Positions 35,363-44,215 of a stretch of 56,582 nt of DNA are shown here, piece after piece. A model generated the notes under the pieces. That model did not search any database. It worked only from the letters and a program-made list of their open reading frames with translations, and had not been told where the DNA came from. The stretch comes from an uncultured Clostridia bacterium (lineage in GTDB: Bacteria; Bacillota; Clostridia; Oscillospirales; Ruminococcaceae). Every line of letters begins with the position of its first letter. Within the stretch, counting starts at the first letter, position 1. A program made the translations under genes and the position numbers. Where the stretch lies: positions 1-56,582 of the forward strand of contig CALXBH010000063.1 of assembly GCA_944386475.1 (NCBI GenBank), read 5' to 3'.

Positions 35363-36295
35363 CTACTCCCCTCCCTGAGAAGACGCTCCACCAGAAGAGG
35401 TGGCGCCCGCCTGAGAGGAGGTGTCCTGGCCGGAGGATGTATTCCCGGCTTCATCGCCGCCTTGGCCCAAAAAATCCGTGATGACAAAAACGTCTTTGAT
35501 ATTCGAAATATCCACCGCCGGGTTGATGACCGCATAAACCGACGCGCCGCTGGATTCCGGCTGGACGTCCTCCACCGTGCCGATCACCAGATCCTGTGGG
35601 AAAATGCCGCTGACGCCGGTGGTCACGATCAGGTCGCCCTTGGCGATCGCCGTCTCCCGCAGCAGGTACTCAAGCTTGCAGTGCCCTTCCTGGGACAGCA
35701 CCGCATCCCCCGTCACCACGCCGGTTTCATTGGTATGGACGCTGTAAGCCCCCACGTTAAGCTCCGGGCTTAAAATCGTCGTCACCCGGGCAGTGGTGGC
35801 GTTTACCTCGGAGATATAGCCGATCAATCCGTCGCTGGAGATCACCGGGTCGTGAAAGCTCACCCCATGGATGCTCCCCTTATCAATCTGGAAGGATCCA
35901 AACCGGTCGGAAGGATCCCGGGCGATCACCGAGGCGTTGGTCATCTCAAAATCCTCGTTTGCCTCTTTAAGGCCGATCATTTCCTTGAGCTGCTCGTTTT
36001 CAGTTTTATACCTTTCAAAGTCCACCAGCTCCTCCCGCAGATCGGCGATCTGGGCGCGAAGCTCCTCGTTTTCCTTGGCGTTTTCACCCGCGTTCATAAA
36101 CTCGCCTAAAAAACCAGTAGCCGCCCCCGAAATCGTCGAAGACAGCTTCTGAAGCGGCGCGGTGATCGCGCTTAATATTTTTCCCGGTACGGTGGACGAA
36201 TCCTGCGTCGAAGCAGCGTAAAGCATAAAGCCCAGCAGCACGGCGACCAGCGCCAGCAGGATCTTAAAACGTTTGCTGTGCAAAAATTCGCGCAT
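35363..36295 (-). CDS. mreC: Rod-shape protein MreC
   Basis: 310 residues. Membrane anchor at about 11-27 (ILLALVAVLLGFMLYAA), coiled coil at about 68-105 (ENAKENEELRAQIADLREEL), then the paired beta-barrels (ASVIARDPSDRFGSFQIDKG, VTTGVSGIFPQDLVIGTV). The tail is rich in Ser, Gly and Gln and probably disordered. Extracytoplasmic scaffold that activates PBP2. Confidence 0.92.
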   Translation of the reverse strand: MREFLHSKRFKILLALVAVLLGFMLYAASTQDSSTVPGKILSAITAPLQKLSSTISGAATGFLGEFMNAGENAKENEELRAQIADLREELVDFERYKTENEQLKEMIGLKEANEDFEMTNASVIARDPSDRFGSFQIDKGSIHGVSFHDPVISSDGLIGYISEVNATTARVTTILSPELNVGAYSVHTNETGVVTGDAVLSQEGHCKLEYLLRETAIAKGDLIVTTGVSGIFPQDLVIGTVEDVQPESSGASVYAVINPAVDISNIKDVFVITDFLGQGGDEAGNTSSGQDTSSQAGATSSGGASSQGGE

Positions 36296-36354
36296 GAAGC
36301 GATGTCCTCCCTAACCTTGGAACCAGTTTCACGCAAGATGGAACGAGGGAGCAA

Positions 36355-37371
36355 TCAATACTTGTTGTCCTCATCCGACAGCACATCGCCCAGATGGTCG
36401 ATGTCTTCCAAAACCTTGCCGGTGCCCTCCGCCACGCAGTCCAAGGGGTTTTCCGCGATGTGTACCGGCATACCGGTTTCTTCCGCCACCAGCTTGTCAA
36501 GGCCACGCAGCAGCGCGCCCCCTCCGGTGAGGGTGATGCCCTGGTCGATAATGTCGGCCGCCAGCTCCGGCGGGGTTTTTTCCAGCGTCACCTTGATGGC
36601 GTCCATCACCTTGGCCAAAGGCTCCGCCAGCGCTTCCCGGATCTCGTCGGAGGAAACCGAAATATTCTCCGGCAGACCGTTTAACAGGTTGCGCCCTTTA
36701 ATATCCATGGTCAGCTCTTCCTCAAAGGGATAGGCGCTGCCAATGGCGATCTTGACGTTTTCGGCGGTGCGTTCGCCGATTAACAGGTTGTATTTTTTCT
36801 TTACATAGTTGACGATGGAGGAATCGAACTCGTCCCCTCCCACCCGGACGGTCTTATAGGATACAATACCGCCCAGAGAGATCACGGCCACCTCGCTGGT
36901 GCCGCCGCCGATATCCACCACCATGCTGCCGGTAGGCTCCACAATAGGAAGCCCCGCACCGATAGCGGCAGCCATAGGCTCTTCGATAATATAGACCTTT
37001 TTGGCCCCGGCGTTAACCGCGGCGTCCTTCACCGCCCGGCGCTCCACTTCGGTTACGCCGGAGGGGATGCAGATGATGACCCGGGGGCTTGCAAAGCGGG
37101 ATTTGTTCATCGCCTTGTGGATAAACTCCTGCAGCATGCTGGTTGTCACGTCAAAATCCGCGATGACCCCGTCCTTTAAGGGCCGTACCGCCCGGATAGA
37201 GCCGGGGGTGCGTCCGATCACGTCCTTGGCCTCCTGGCCCACCGATTTCACCGTATCCGTTCTTGTATCCACCGCGACCACCGATGGTTCGCGGATAATA
37301 ATGCCTTTGCCCTTCATAAAAATCAGCGTGTTCGCCGTTCCCAAATCGATCCCAATGTCCCGTGAAAACAT
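36355..37371 (-). CDS. mreB: Actin-like rod-shape protein MreB
   Basis: 338 residues, full length. Actin-fold motifs: phosphate 1 [30 protein letters not shown], phosphate 2 [19 protein letters not shown], adenosine motif [17 protein letters not shown]. Forms membrane-bound filaments that guide lateral wall synthesis. First gene of the mreBCD-mrdA-minD-mgsA run. Confidence 0.97.
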   Translation of the reverse strand: MFSRDIGIDLGTANTLIFMKGKGIIIREPSVVAVDTRTDTVKSVGQEAKDVIGRTPGSIRAVRPLKDGVIADFDVTTSMLQEFIHKAMNKSRFASPRVIICIPSGVTEVERRAVKDAAVNAGAKKVYIIEEPMAAAIGAGLPIVEPTGSMVVDIGGGTSEVAVISLGGIVSYKTVRVGGDEFDSSIVNYVKKKYNLLIGERTAENVKIAIGSAYPFEEELTMDIKGRNLLNGLPENISVSSDEIREALAEPLAKVMDAIKVTLEKTPPELAADIIDQGITLTGGGALLRGLDKLVAEETGMPVHIAENPLDCVAEGTGKVLEDIDHLGDVLSDEDNKY

Positions 37372-37523
37372 GGTTGTTCCCCTTTCTGCTGTGCAAATGT
37401 GTAAATAATAAAACTGTCCAGTCCTTCTATCTCAAAACCGCCCGGAGAGCACAAACCCTCCCCAGGCAATGGATCATGCTGAAACAATCGTTGCAAGCGG
37501 GCTGCCCGCTCTTAATCTATTCT

Positions 37524-37552
37524 ATTATAACCGGTTTACGCAAGATTCACAA
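37524..37552 (-). promoter_or_regulatory. mreB operon promoter
   Basis: On the minus strand, TTGTGA (37552-37547), 17 bp, TATAAT (37529-37524). About 150 bp before the mreB ATG, so the transcript has a long 5' leader. Confidence 0.85.
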
Positions 37553-37571
37553 CATTTTTTTCAGAATTTTT

Positions 37572-38138
37572 TTATTCGTCAATAAATTGTAAGATTTCCC
37601 TTTTTAGCCGTGCCACGGGAAGGCCCACCACGTTGTAAAAATCCCCCTCAATCCCCTTAACGAGAAGGCCGCCCCGGCCCTGGATACCATAGGCGCCCGC
37701 CTTGTCAAAAGGTTCCCCGGTTTTTAGATATTCCTCGATTTCCTCCGGGGAAAGGGGATAAAATTCCACCTTGGTCTCTTCGTAAAACTCCCGGCGCTTT
37801 CCATTCCCGGCAAGGCACACCCCGGTGAGCACCCGGTGCACCCGGCCGGACAGGGCGTTTAGCATATCCGCCGCCTCTTCCCGGGACCCAGGGATGCCGA
37901 ACACTCCCTCTTCCGGGGAGACCACAATCGTATCGCAGCCGATCACGAGACAGTCCTCCGGCAGCCGGGAGGCCACCCCCAGCGCTTTTTGCCGGGCCAA
38001 AAACTGCACCAGTTCTTCGGGAGGGACCGGTTTTTTCATATCCTCCGGCTCGCCGGAGGGGATCGCCTCGAAAGAGGGAAAAATCCACTGTAACAGTTCC
38101 CGCCGCCTGGGGGAGCGGGAGGCTGAAATCACTCTCAT
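37572..38138 (-). CDS. maf: Maf-family nucleotide pyrophosphatase
   Basis: 188 residues. N-terminal SASRSPRRRELLQW, central VIGCDTIVVSPEEGVFGIPG, and C-terminal AGAYGIQGRGGLLVKGIEGD with DFYNVVGLPVARL. House-cleaning hydrolase of non-canonical nucleotides, next to mreB as in many Firmicutes. It ends 19 bp before the mreB promoter and starts 3 bp after the DUF4321 gene. Confidence 0.93.
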   Translation of the reverse strand: MRVISASRSPRRRELLQWIFPSFEAIPSGEPEDMKKPVPPEELVQFLARQKALGVASRLPEDCLVIGCDTIVVSPEEGVFGIPGSREEAADMLNALSGRVHRVLTGVCLAGNGKRREFYEETKVEFYPLSPEEIEEYLKTGEPFDKAGAYGIQGRGGLLVKGIEGDFYNVVGLPVARLKREILQFIDE

Positions 38139-38141
38139 CTC

Positions 38142-38408
38142 TTAAAATCCTTTGCTGAAACGTTTATAAAAAATAAGGCACACGATCACGCTGATAATCT
38201 GCGCCAGGCTGATGTCCACCGAAAAGCCGAATTGCAGTTTGATGACCGCCAGGTCCAGCGTCGCCGGGCCCAGAGAGATGCCGGAGCCCCAGCCAAGCCA
38301 GCTGAGCCAGCTGACATAAGAGGATGCCCGGCCGATCACCGTACCGATAATGACTCCCGCTAAAAAGAAAAAGATTAAAAGCAGCACTTTTTTCCAGTTC
38401 ATCTTCAT
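38142..38408 (-). CDS. DUF4321 membrane protein
   Basis: 88 residues with two membrane segments (VLLLIFFFLAGVIIGTVIG at about 8-26 and SLAQIISVIVCLIFYK at about 65-80) joined by a loop containing SWLSWLGWGSG and LDLAVIKLQFGFSVDIS. This is the form of the small DUF4321 family often encoded beside maf/mreB. Function unknown; a membrane role near the elongation machinery is a guess from position. Confidence 0.8.
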   Translation of the reverse strand: MKMNWKKVLLLIFFFLAGVIIGTVIGRASSYVSWLSWLGWGSGISLGPATLDLAVIKLQFGFSVDISLAQIISVIVCLIFYKRFSKGF

Positions 38409-38441
38409 GAATGCAAACCCCTCAATTTAAAACTTCCCGGA

Positions 38442-38879
38442 TCATTTCCGGCCGGTGGAGCCAAAGCCGCCCGCTCCCCGGACGGTGTCCTCCAGCTCGT
38501 CCGCCTCCTGAACCTCCGGCGTCAGGACGGGGGCGATCACCATCTGGGCCATCCGCTCCCCCGGAGAGATGGTATACGCCTCCCCGGAATGGTTAAAAAG
38601 GCTCACCATAATCTCCCCCCGGTAGTCGCTGTCCACCACGCCCACGCAGTTGGCGGGGGCGATTCCCTTTTTGGTGGCAAGGCCGCTTCGGGCATAGATA
38701 AACGCCGCCGTCTGCTCCGGCAGGGCAATCGCGATCCCGGTGGGGATCATCTTTGTCTGCCCCGGAAGGATCTCCTCCGGCGCACTAAGGCAGGCGCACA
38801 GGTCGTACCCGGCGCTCCCCGGCGTAGCCCTTTGGGGGATGATAGCGTTTTCCCGTAACCGTTTGATTTTCATCTCCAT
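38442..38879 (-). CDS. dut: dUTP diphosphatase
   Basis: 145 residues, trimeric dUTPase. Motif 1 TPGSAGYDLCA, motif 2 RSGLATKKGI, motif 3 GVVDSDYRGEIMV, motif 4 GERMAQMVI, motif 5 RGAGGFGSTGRK. Hydrolyses dUTP to dUMP, preventing uracil misincorporation. Upstream gap of 42 bp to the U32 gene. Confidence 0.96.
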   Translation of the reverse strand: MEMKIKRLRENAIIPQRATPGSAGYDLCACLSAPEEILPGQTKMIPTGIAIALPEQTAAFIYARSGLATKKGIAPANCVGVVDSDYRGEIMVSLFNHSGEAYTISPGERMAQMVIAPVLTPEVQEADELEDTVRGAGGFGSTGRK

Positions 38880-38921
38880 AAATAACTACCTTTCCTGTTG
38901 TTGTTTTAGCGGCTGCCTTTT

Positions 38922-40997
38922 TTAAAGCACGCCCCGGTAATATAGTCCTCTTGTAAGCTTTGCCGGCTTATGCTGCTTCTTCCCGGCATAGCTGTGGATG
39001 ATTTTTGCACATTGCTCTTTGGTCTCGCTTGTAAAATACAGCGTTAAAAAATCGCACCATTCCCATTCCTCCAGCCGGTCGGCCAGATACAAAACGGCGC
39101 TGTTAAAAAGCTCGGTATACCCTTCGGAACACCGCACCGGGAACCGCTCCCCTTTCCGGTCGGTTAAAAAGGACCTTTTCCCGCATTCCCGGCAGGACTT
39201 TTGGTTTTTCACCGGGCAGTTCCGAGTGAGCATTAAAGGCAAACACCCATAGGCGATCACGCCCTTTAACCCCGGCGTCTGGATCCGCCTGGCCTGGGAA
39301 AGGGTAAGCTCAAAGGAAAGGGTAAACTCCCCCACACCCTGTTCCCACAGCCGCCGGGCGGCCAGGGAGTTTGTCACATTAAGCCCGAACCCTCCTTGGC
39401 AGGAAAACCCAAGCTCCCTTGCCCAGGAAAGCTGGGCAATGTTTTGTATAAGCAGCTTCCGGTAGCCCCGCTCACGCAAAGCGGCAAGCTCTTTTTTTAC
39501 GATTTTCTCCCAGCCGAACATGGCCCGGGGGAGTTCCAGAATGCAGCGTTCCAAAAGCTTTTCATCCAGCTCAGGGTGCTTTGCCACCTCCTTGTAGGGG
39601 AGGATGATCTGCGTAAGCTTATCCGCGTTTTCCGGAAGCTGGTCTGCCGACAAAAAACGGCCCTGTATAAAGGGCTTATCCTTTTTATTCTCTTGCTCCT
39701 TCTCCGGAAAAGGATCTTCCCGGTATGGGAAACAGGGCTTGGGGGCCGGTTTTCCCCTTTCTAGCAGCAGCTTCTCACAACACTCTCTTCGCAGGGCATT
39801 AAGATGGGAGGCGGGGATCATCAGCCCCTCCTCCAGCTGTATGTTGATGCTCTCAGCGTAAAAGGGCGTCCCGCCCAGCTTTTCCAGGGCCTTTTTCACA
39901 TCTTCTTCCCCGGTGGGGCGGTGAAGGGCCCGTTCCGGCGGTTCCCCTTTTGCAAACACCCGATTTTCTTCCCCGTCTTCCATGGACAGGGTTATCGGCA
40001 AACCGTTTTCCGCCGAAAAGGTAAGGGTCACCCCCACACGGGGCATCTCCTGCTTATACAAATTGGCAAGGCCTTTTAAAACCCCAGCCGCTGCGGTGAC
40101 GTCTTCCTTTTCCCGGGAGCCGAACATGGCGGGAGAAAGTTTTCCTTCCAGATATCCGGCGGTAAAGCCGCTGCGGGAAAACACCGCCCGCAGGGTGTCC
40201 ACATCCGCCGCCTGGCCGCCCAGGGCCTTGTGGTAGGAGGACACCGCCGCCGCCACATATTCCGGCCGCTTCATCCTCCCCTCGATTTTTAAAGAGGTCA
40301 CCCCTGCCCGGCGCAGGCCGTCCAAATCCTCGATGCCGCACAGGTCTTTTAACGACAAGTCCTTCGCCGGTTTTCCCGTGGAGGAAAAGGGCAGCCGGCA
40401 GGGCTGGGCGCACTGGCCACGATTCCCGCTGCGGCCGCCTAACATGGCGCTTAAATAACACTGCCCCGATACCGACATGCATAAAGCGCCGTGGACGAAC
40501 ACCTCCAGCTCCATGTCCAGGGCGGCCCGATGGATCTCCGCGATTTCCGTGAGGGAAAGCTCCCTTGCCAGCACGGCGCGGACAAAGCCCAGCCGTCTTG
40601 CTTCCTTCACCCCGTCGGGGGTGTGGATGGTCATCTGGGTGGAGGCGTGAAGCCGCATGGAGGGGCAGATTTTCCCCGCCAGCGCCGCCGTCCCCAAATC
40701 CTGGACGATCAGCCCGTCCACTCCGCAGGCGGCGGCCGTCTCGATGCACCCGGCCAAAGCGGGAGTCTCCCCGTCAAAGGCCAGGGTATTCACTGTCTGG
40801 TACACCTTGGCGCCCCGCTCATGGCAATAACGCACCGCCTCTAAAAGCTCCTGCTTGTCGAAATTGTGGGCCGAGGCCCGGGCGGAAAAGGACTTCTGCC
40901 CTACATACACTGCATCCGCGCCGCACAAAACCGCGGCCGCAATGCTCTCGGGGCCGCCGGCGGGGGCAAGCAGTTCCAAATCGTGCAGCTTTTTCAT
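38922..40997 (-). CDS. U32-family peptidase-like protein with DUF3656
   Basis: 691 residues. The U32 domain (about 1-300) has LELLAPAGGPESIAAAVLCG, VQDLGTAALAGKICP, HGALCMSVSGQCYLSAMLGG, SGNRGQCAQPCR and LKIEGRMKRPEYVA. It is followed by a DUF3656-type region (about 370-480) and a second TIM-like part with Cys clusters (CPVKNQKSCRECGKRSFL). E. coli RlhA, a 23S rRNA C2501 hydroxylase, has this layout, so an RNA-hydroxylation role is likelier than peptidase activity; that is inference from the family. Its ATG overlaps the zapA stop. Confidence 0.88.
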   Translation of the reverse strand: MKKLHDLELLAPAGGPESIAAAVLCGADAVYVGQKSFSARASAHNFDKQELLEAVRYCHERGAKVYQTVNTLAFDGETPALAGCIETAAACGVDGLIVQDLGTAALAGKICPSMRLHASTQMTIHTPDGVKEARRLGFVRAVLARELSLTEIAEIHRAALDMELEVFVHGALCMSVSGQCYLSAMLGGRSGNRGQCAQPCRLPFSSTGKPAKDLSLKDLCGIEDLDGLRRAGVTSLKIEGRMKRPEYVAAAVSSYHKALGGQAADVDTLRAVFSRSGFTAGYLEGKLSPAMFGSREKEDVTAAAGVLKGLANLYKQEMPRVGVTLTFSAENGLPITLSMEDGEENRVFAKGEPPERALHRPTGEEDVKKALEKLGGTPFYAESINIQLEEGLMIPASHLNALRRECCEKLLLERGKPAPKPCFPYREDPFPEKEQENKKDKPFIQGRFLSADQLPENADKLTQIILPYKEVAKHPELDEKLLERCILELPRAMFGWEKIVKKELAALRERGYRKLLIQNIAQLSWARELGFSCQGGFGLNVTNSLAARRLWEQGVGEFTLSFELTLSQARRIQTPGLKGVIAYGCLPLMLTRNCPVKNQKSCRECGKRSFLTDRKGERFPVRCSEGYTELFNSAVLYLADRLEEWEWCDFLTLYFTSETKEQCAKIIHSYAGKKQHKPAKLTRGLYYRGVL

Positions 40998-41368
40998 TTA
41001 TCCAGCTTGTCTTTTAAGGAGCAAAGCTCCAGATCCGTTTTCAGCTTGGCAATCTCCCGGTCTTTCTCCGCCAACTGGGCGCGAAGCTTGTCCGCCTCCA
41101 GCCGGGCGTTGGCGGCCTCTTCCACATAGCTGGTAATCTGGGTGCGGATGTTGTCGATATCCGAATTGGTCTTTAAGCTGTCGTCCATCAGCCCCAGGGC
41201 CACCATCACAGCCGCCGTCGTCAGGGTGATGGAATCGCTGCTGTTCATAAAATCGTTGATTTTTTTATCCAGCTGTTTCGCAAGTCCGGCTAAATAAGCG
41301 GGGCTTTCAGTGGTTTGCAGGGTGTATTCCTTTCCGCAAACCACGACTTTTGCTTTATTATAACTCAT
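40994..41368 (-). CDS. zapA: Cell division protein ZapA
   Basis: 124 residues. The N-terminal ZapA fold (KAKVVVCGKEYTLQTTESPA ... LAKQLDKKINDFMNSS) is followed by a helix and a coiled coil (VEEAANARLEADKLRAQLAE) longer than the minimal family, as in many Clostridia. Binds and bundles FtsZ. Divergent from glgP; translationally coupled to the U32 gene (ATGA). Confidence 0.88.
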   Translation of the reverse strand: MSYNKAKVVVCGKEYTLQTTESPAYLAGLAKQLDKKINDFMNSSDSITLTTAAVMVALGLMDDSLKTNSDIDNIRTQITSYVEEAANARLEADKLRAQLAEKDREIAKLKTDLELCSLKDKLDK

Positions 41369-41653
41369 AAACGGCTCCTTCTTTCACATGATAGTAGCAG
41401 GTTTACATATAATTTATTATAGTACATATCCGGTTTTTAAAAAAGAGGGATTTGTAAAAAAATAGCTTGATCCCGTCGTTTTTTCGCTGATTCTCCCCGC
41501 TCCTGTTTTGCGGGCATGGGGAAAATCCGGCCTTTTAACGGTACAGAATCCCCTTTAACCGGAAATTTTTCCTGAAACCAGCTTTTAATAGGCCCAATTT
41601 TTCGGAGAAAATCCTTAAAAATCATCAAAAAAGTCTTTTTACCTGAATTTTGT

Positions 41654-41682
41654 TTGCAATCCGCCACCCTATGGGGTAAAAT
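41654..41682 (+). promoter_or_regulatory. glgP promoter
   Basis: TTGCAA (41654-41659), 17 bp, TAAAAT (41677-41682), then GGGAGG before ATG 41707. Confidence 0.85.
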
Positions 41683-41706
41683 AAAGATAAATGGGAGGTT
41701 ATCGCT

Positions 41707-44097
41707 ATGAGTTATACCAAACAACAGATCAGTCAGCTCATCGCTAAAAAGCTGGAATGGGATTTTGGCATTAAACCGGTGGATGCATCTGACAATCAAT
41801 TTTACAAAGCACTTTCCTCGGTTATGGTGGATATCTTAGCGGAAAAACGGCAGAAATTTTATACACACTCCATGTCTAACGGCAAAAAGCAGGTTTATTA
41901 CCTGAGTATGGAGTTTTTAATGGGTCGTTCCTTAAAAAACAGCATTTATAATTTAGGGCTGGAGGAACCTGTAAAAGCTGCCCTGGATGAATACAACGTA
42001 TCCATGGAAAACCTGTTTGAACAGGAACCGGACGCGGGGCTCGGCAACGGCGGTCTGGGCCGTCTCGCCGCCTGTTTTCTGGACTCTCTGGCCACGCTGG
42101 AATATCCTGCTACCGGCTATTCCATCTGTTATGAATTCGGCATCTTTAAACAAAAGATTATCGACGGCTGGCAGACCGAGCTGCCCGACAACTGGCTCCC
42201 CGGCGGCGAGGTGTGGCTGAAAGCCTCTCCCGACGCGGCGGTAGACGTCAACTTCGGCGGCGAAATCGAGGAGTTTTGGGACAGCGGCTATCACCACATC
42301 AACCATAAAAACTACACCACGGTCCGGGCGGTCCCCTACGACATGTATGTGTCCGGCTACAAAAGCCAGGGGGTTTCCCTGCTGCGGCTTTGGAAAGCGG
42401 AAAGCTCCGCTTTTGATATCAACAGCTTTAATAAGGGCGACTATATGAACGCATTGGGGCAGAGCACCATTGCCGAGGCGATCTCCAAGGTGCTGTACCC
42501 TAACGACAACCACACTCAGGGAAAGCTTTTGCGGCTTAGACAGCAGTATTTTATGTGCGCCGCTTCGGTTGGCGACATTGTCAACCGCCATATCGCCAAC
42601 TACGGGACGCTGGACAACCTCCACGAAAAGGTGGCTATCCACATTAACGACACCCATCCCACCCTGGCGATTCCCGAACTGATGCGCATCCTGTTGGACG
42701 AGTGCGGCTATTCCTGGGATAAAGCGTGGTATATTGTGGAAAATACCTTCGCCTACACCAACCACACCGTTATGCGGGAGGCTTTGGAATGTTGGAACGA
42801 GGACTTGTTCCGCTCCCTTCTGCCCCGCATCTACCAGATTGTCAAGGAGATCAACCGCCGCTTCTGCGAGCAGGCTATGGACATCACCCACGGGGACTCC
42901 GGCAAGGTGGATTATATGTCCATCATCAACAACCATCAGGTGAAGATGGCAAACCTGTGTGTTATCGGCTCCCACTGCGTCAACGGGGTATCCAAGCTCC
43001 ACAGCCAGATCATCAAGGAGGAGCTGTTCCACGACTTTTACGACATTACCCCGCAGAAGTTCCATAACGTCACCAACGGCATCGCTTACCGCCGCTGGCT
43101 GTATCAGTCCAACCCCGGCCTGACCAATTTGCTCAAAGAAACCATCAGCGACGGCTTTCTGCGGGACGCCTCCCGGCTGGCGGACTTCCGAAAATATACC
43201 GGCGACAAACAGGTGCTGGACAAACTGGCCGCCATCAAAAAGGAAAACAAAGAGCGGTTTGCAAACTATATCAAACGCCAAACCGGCGTTGTCCTCAATA
43301 CAGACTCGATATTTGACGTTCAGGTCAAGCGGCTGCACGAGTATAAACGGCAGCATCTAAACGCCATGAACATCATCCACGAATATCAGTACCTCTTGGA
43401 GCATCCGGACGCCGATTTTCTCCCCAAAACCTATATCTTCGGCGCCAAGGCCGCTCCCGGCTACTTCCTGGCCAAGCAAATCATCAAGCTTTTATGCTCC
43501 TTGTCCGCTGAGATCGAGAAAAACGAAAAAATCCGCGACAAGCTGCGCATCGTCTATCTGGAGGATTACCGGGTCACCCTATCCGAGCTTTTGATGCCCG
43601 CCAGCGAAATCAGCGAGCAGATCTCTTTGGCGGGGACCGAGGCCTCCGGCACCGGCAACATGAAACTGATGTTAAACGGCGCCATCACCCTGGGAACCAT
43701 GGACGGCGCTAATGTGGAGATCGCCGGGGAAGTGGGGATGGACAACATCATCTCCTTCGGCCTTTCCACCGAGGAAGTAAACGCCCGCCGGCAGGCAGGG
43801 TATCATCCTCAGGAAATCTACGACCACAACCCCGCCGCCAAAGCCGCCATCGATCTGATGTTCTCGGGCATCAATGGGGAAACCTTCGAAGACGTGGGCA
43901 ACTCCCTGCGGTTCTCCGACCCCTATCTGGTGCTGGCGGACTTCGACGCCTACCGGGATGCTCAGGCAAAAGCATCCAAGCTATACCGCAAGCCCTATGT
44001 CTGGAACGAGATGTCTTTGCAGAACATCGCCGGCGCCGGCAAGTTTTCTTCCGACCGTTCGATCCAGGATTATGCCAAAAACATCTGGAATCTGTAA
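41707..44097 (+). CDS. glgP: Glycogen/starch phosphorylase
   Basis: 796 residues, the typical length of the short bacterial form. Active-site and PLP region EASGTGNMKLMLNGAITLGT (about 654-673) with the PLP lysine; YYLSMEFLMGRSL near the N-terminus; GLGNGGLGRLAACFLDS; VQVKRLHEYKRQHLN. Releases glucose-1-phosphate from alpha-glucans. It stands alone, with its own promoter and terminator and no other glg genes beside it. Confidence 0.97.
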   Translation: MSYTKQQISQLIAKKLEWDFGIKPVDASDNQFYKALSSVMVDILAEKRQKFYTHSMSNGKKQVYYLSMEFLMGRSLKNSIYNLGLEEPVKAALDEYNVSMENLFEQEPDAGLGNGGLGRLAACFLDSLATLEYPATGYSICYEFGIFKQKIIDGWQTELPDNWLPGGEVWLKASPDAAVDVNFGGEIEEFWDSGYHHINHKNYTTVRAVPYDMYVSGYKSQGVSLLRLWKAESSAFDINSFNKGDYMNALGQSTIAEAISKVLYPNDNHTQGKLLRLRQQYFMCAASVGDIVNRHIANYGTLDNLHEKVAIHINDTHPTLAIPELMRILLDECGYSWDKAWYIVENTFAYTNHTVMREALECWNEDLFRSLLPRIYQIVKEINRRFCEQAMDITHGDSGKVDYMSIINNHQVKMANLCVIGSHCVNGVSKLHSQIIKEELFHDFYDITPQKFHNVTNGIAYRRWLYQSNPGLTNLLKETISDGFLRDASRLADFRKYTGDKQVLDKLAAIKKENKERFANYIKRQTGVVLNTDSIFDVQVKRLHEYKRQHLNAMNIIHEYQYLLEHPDADFLPKTYIFGAKAAPGYFLAKQIIKLLCSLSAEIEKNEKIRDKLRIVYLEDYRVTLSELLMPASEISEQISLAGTEASGTGNMKLMLNGAITLGTMDGANVEIAGEVGMDNIISFGLSTEEVNARRQAGYHPQEIYDHNPAAKAAIDLMFSGINGETFEDVGNSLRFSDPYLVLADFDAYRDAQAKASKLYRKPYVWNEMSLQNIAGAGKFSSDRSIQDYAKNIWNL

Positions 44098-44123
44098 TAT
44101 TCGGTAAAATTATTACAATCAGT

Positions 44124-44166
44124 AAAACACCAGCCTCCCATACAGCATGGGAGGCTGGTGTTTTTT
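44124..44166. terminator. Bidirectional terminator
   Basis: Perfect 18-bp stem (44124-44141 with 44147-44164), loop ACAGC. T6 on the plus strand serves glgP; A/T symmetry also serves the minus-strand kinase. Confidence 0.93.
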
Positions 44167-44215
44167 GATAGGGGTTGCCGCAAAACAGACGTGTTGCGGC
44201 AACCCCTTGTCGTCT

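Noticed and set aside
41953-43356. 467-codon minus-strand open frame opposite glgP
   Set aside because: Antisense shadow of a fully conserved glycogen phosphorylase; its composition follows the codon pattern of the opposite strand.
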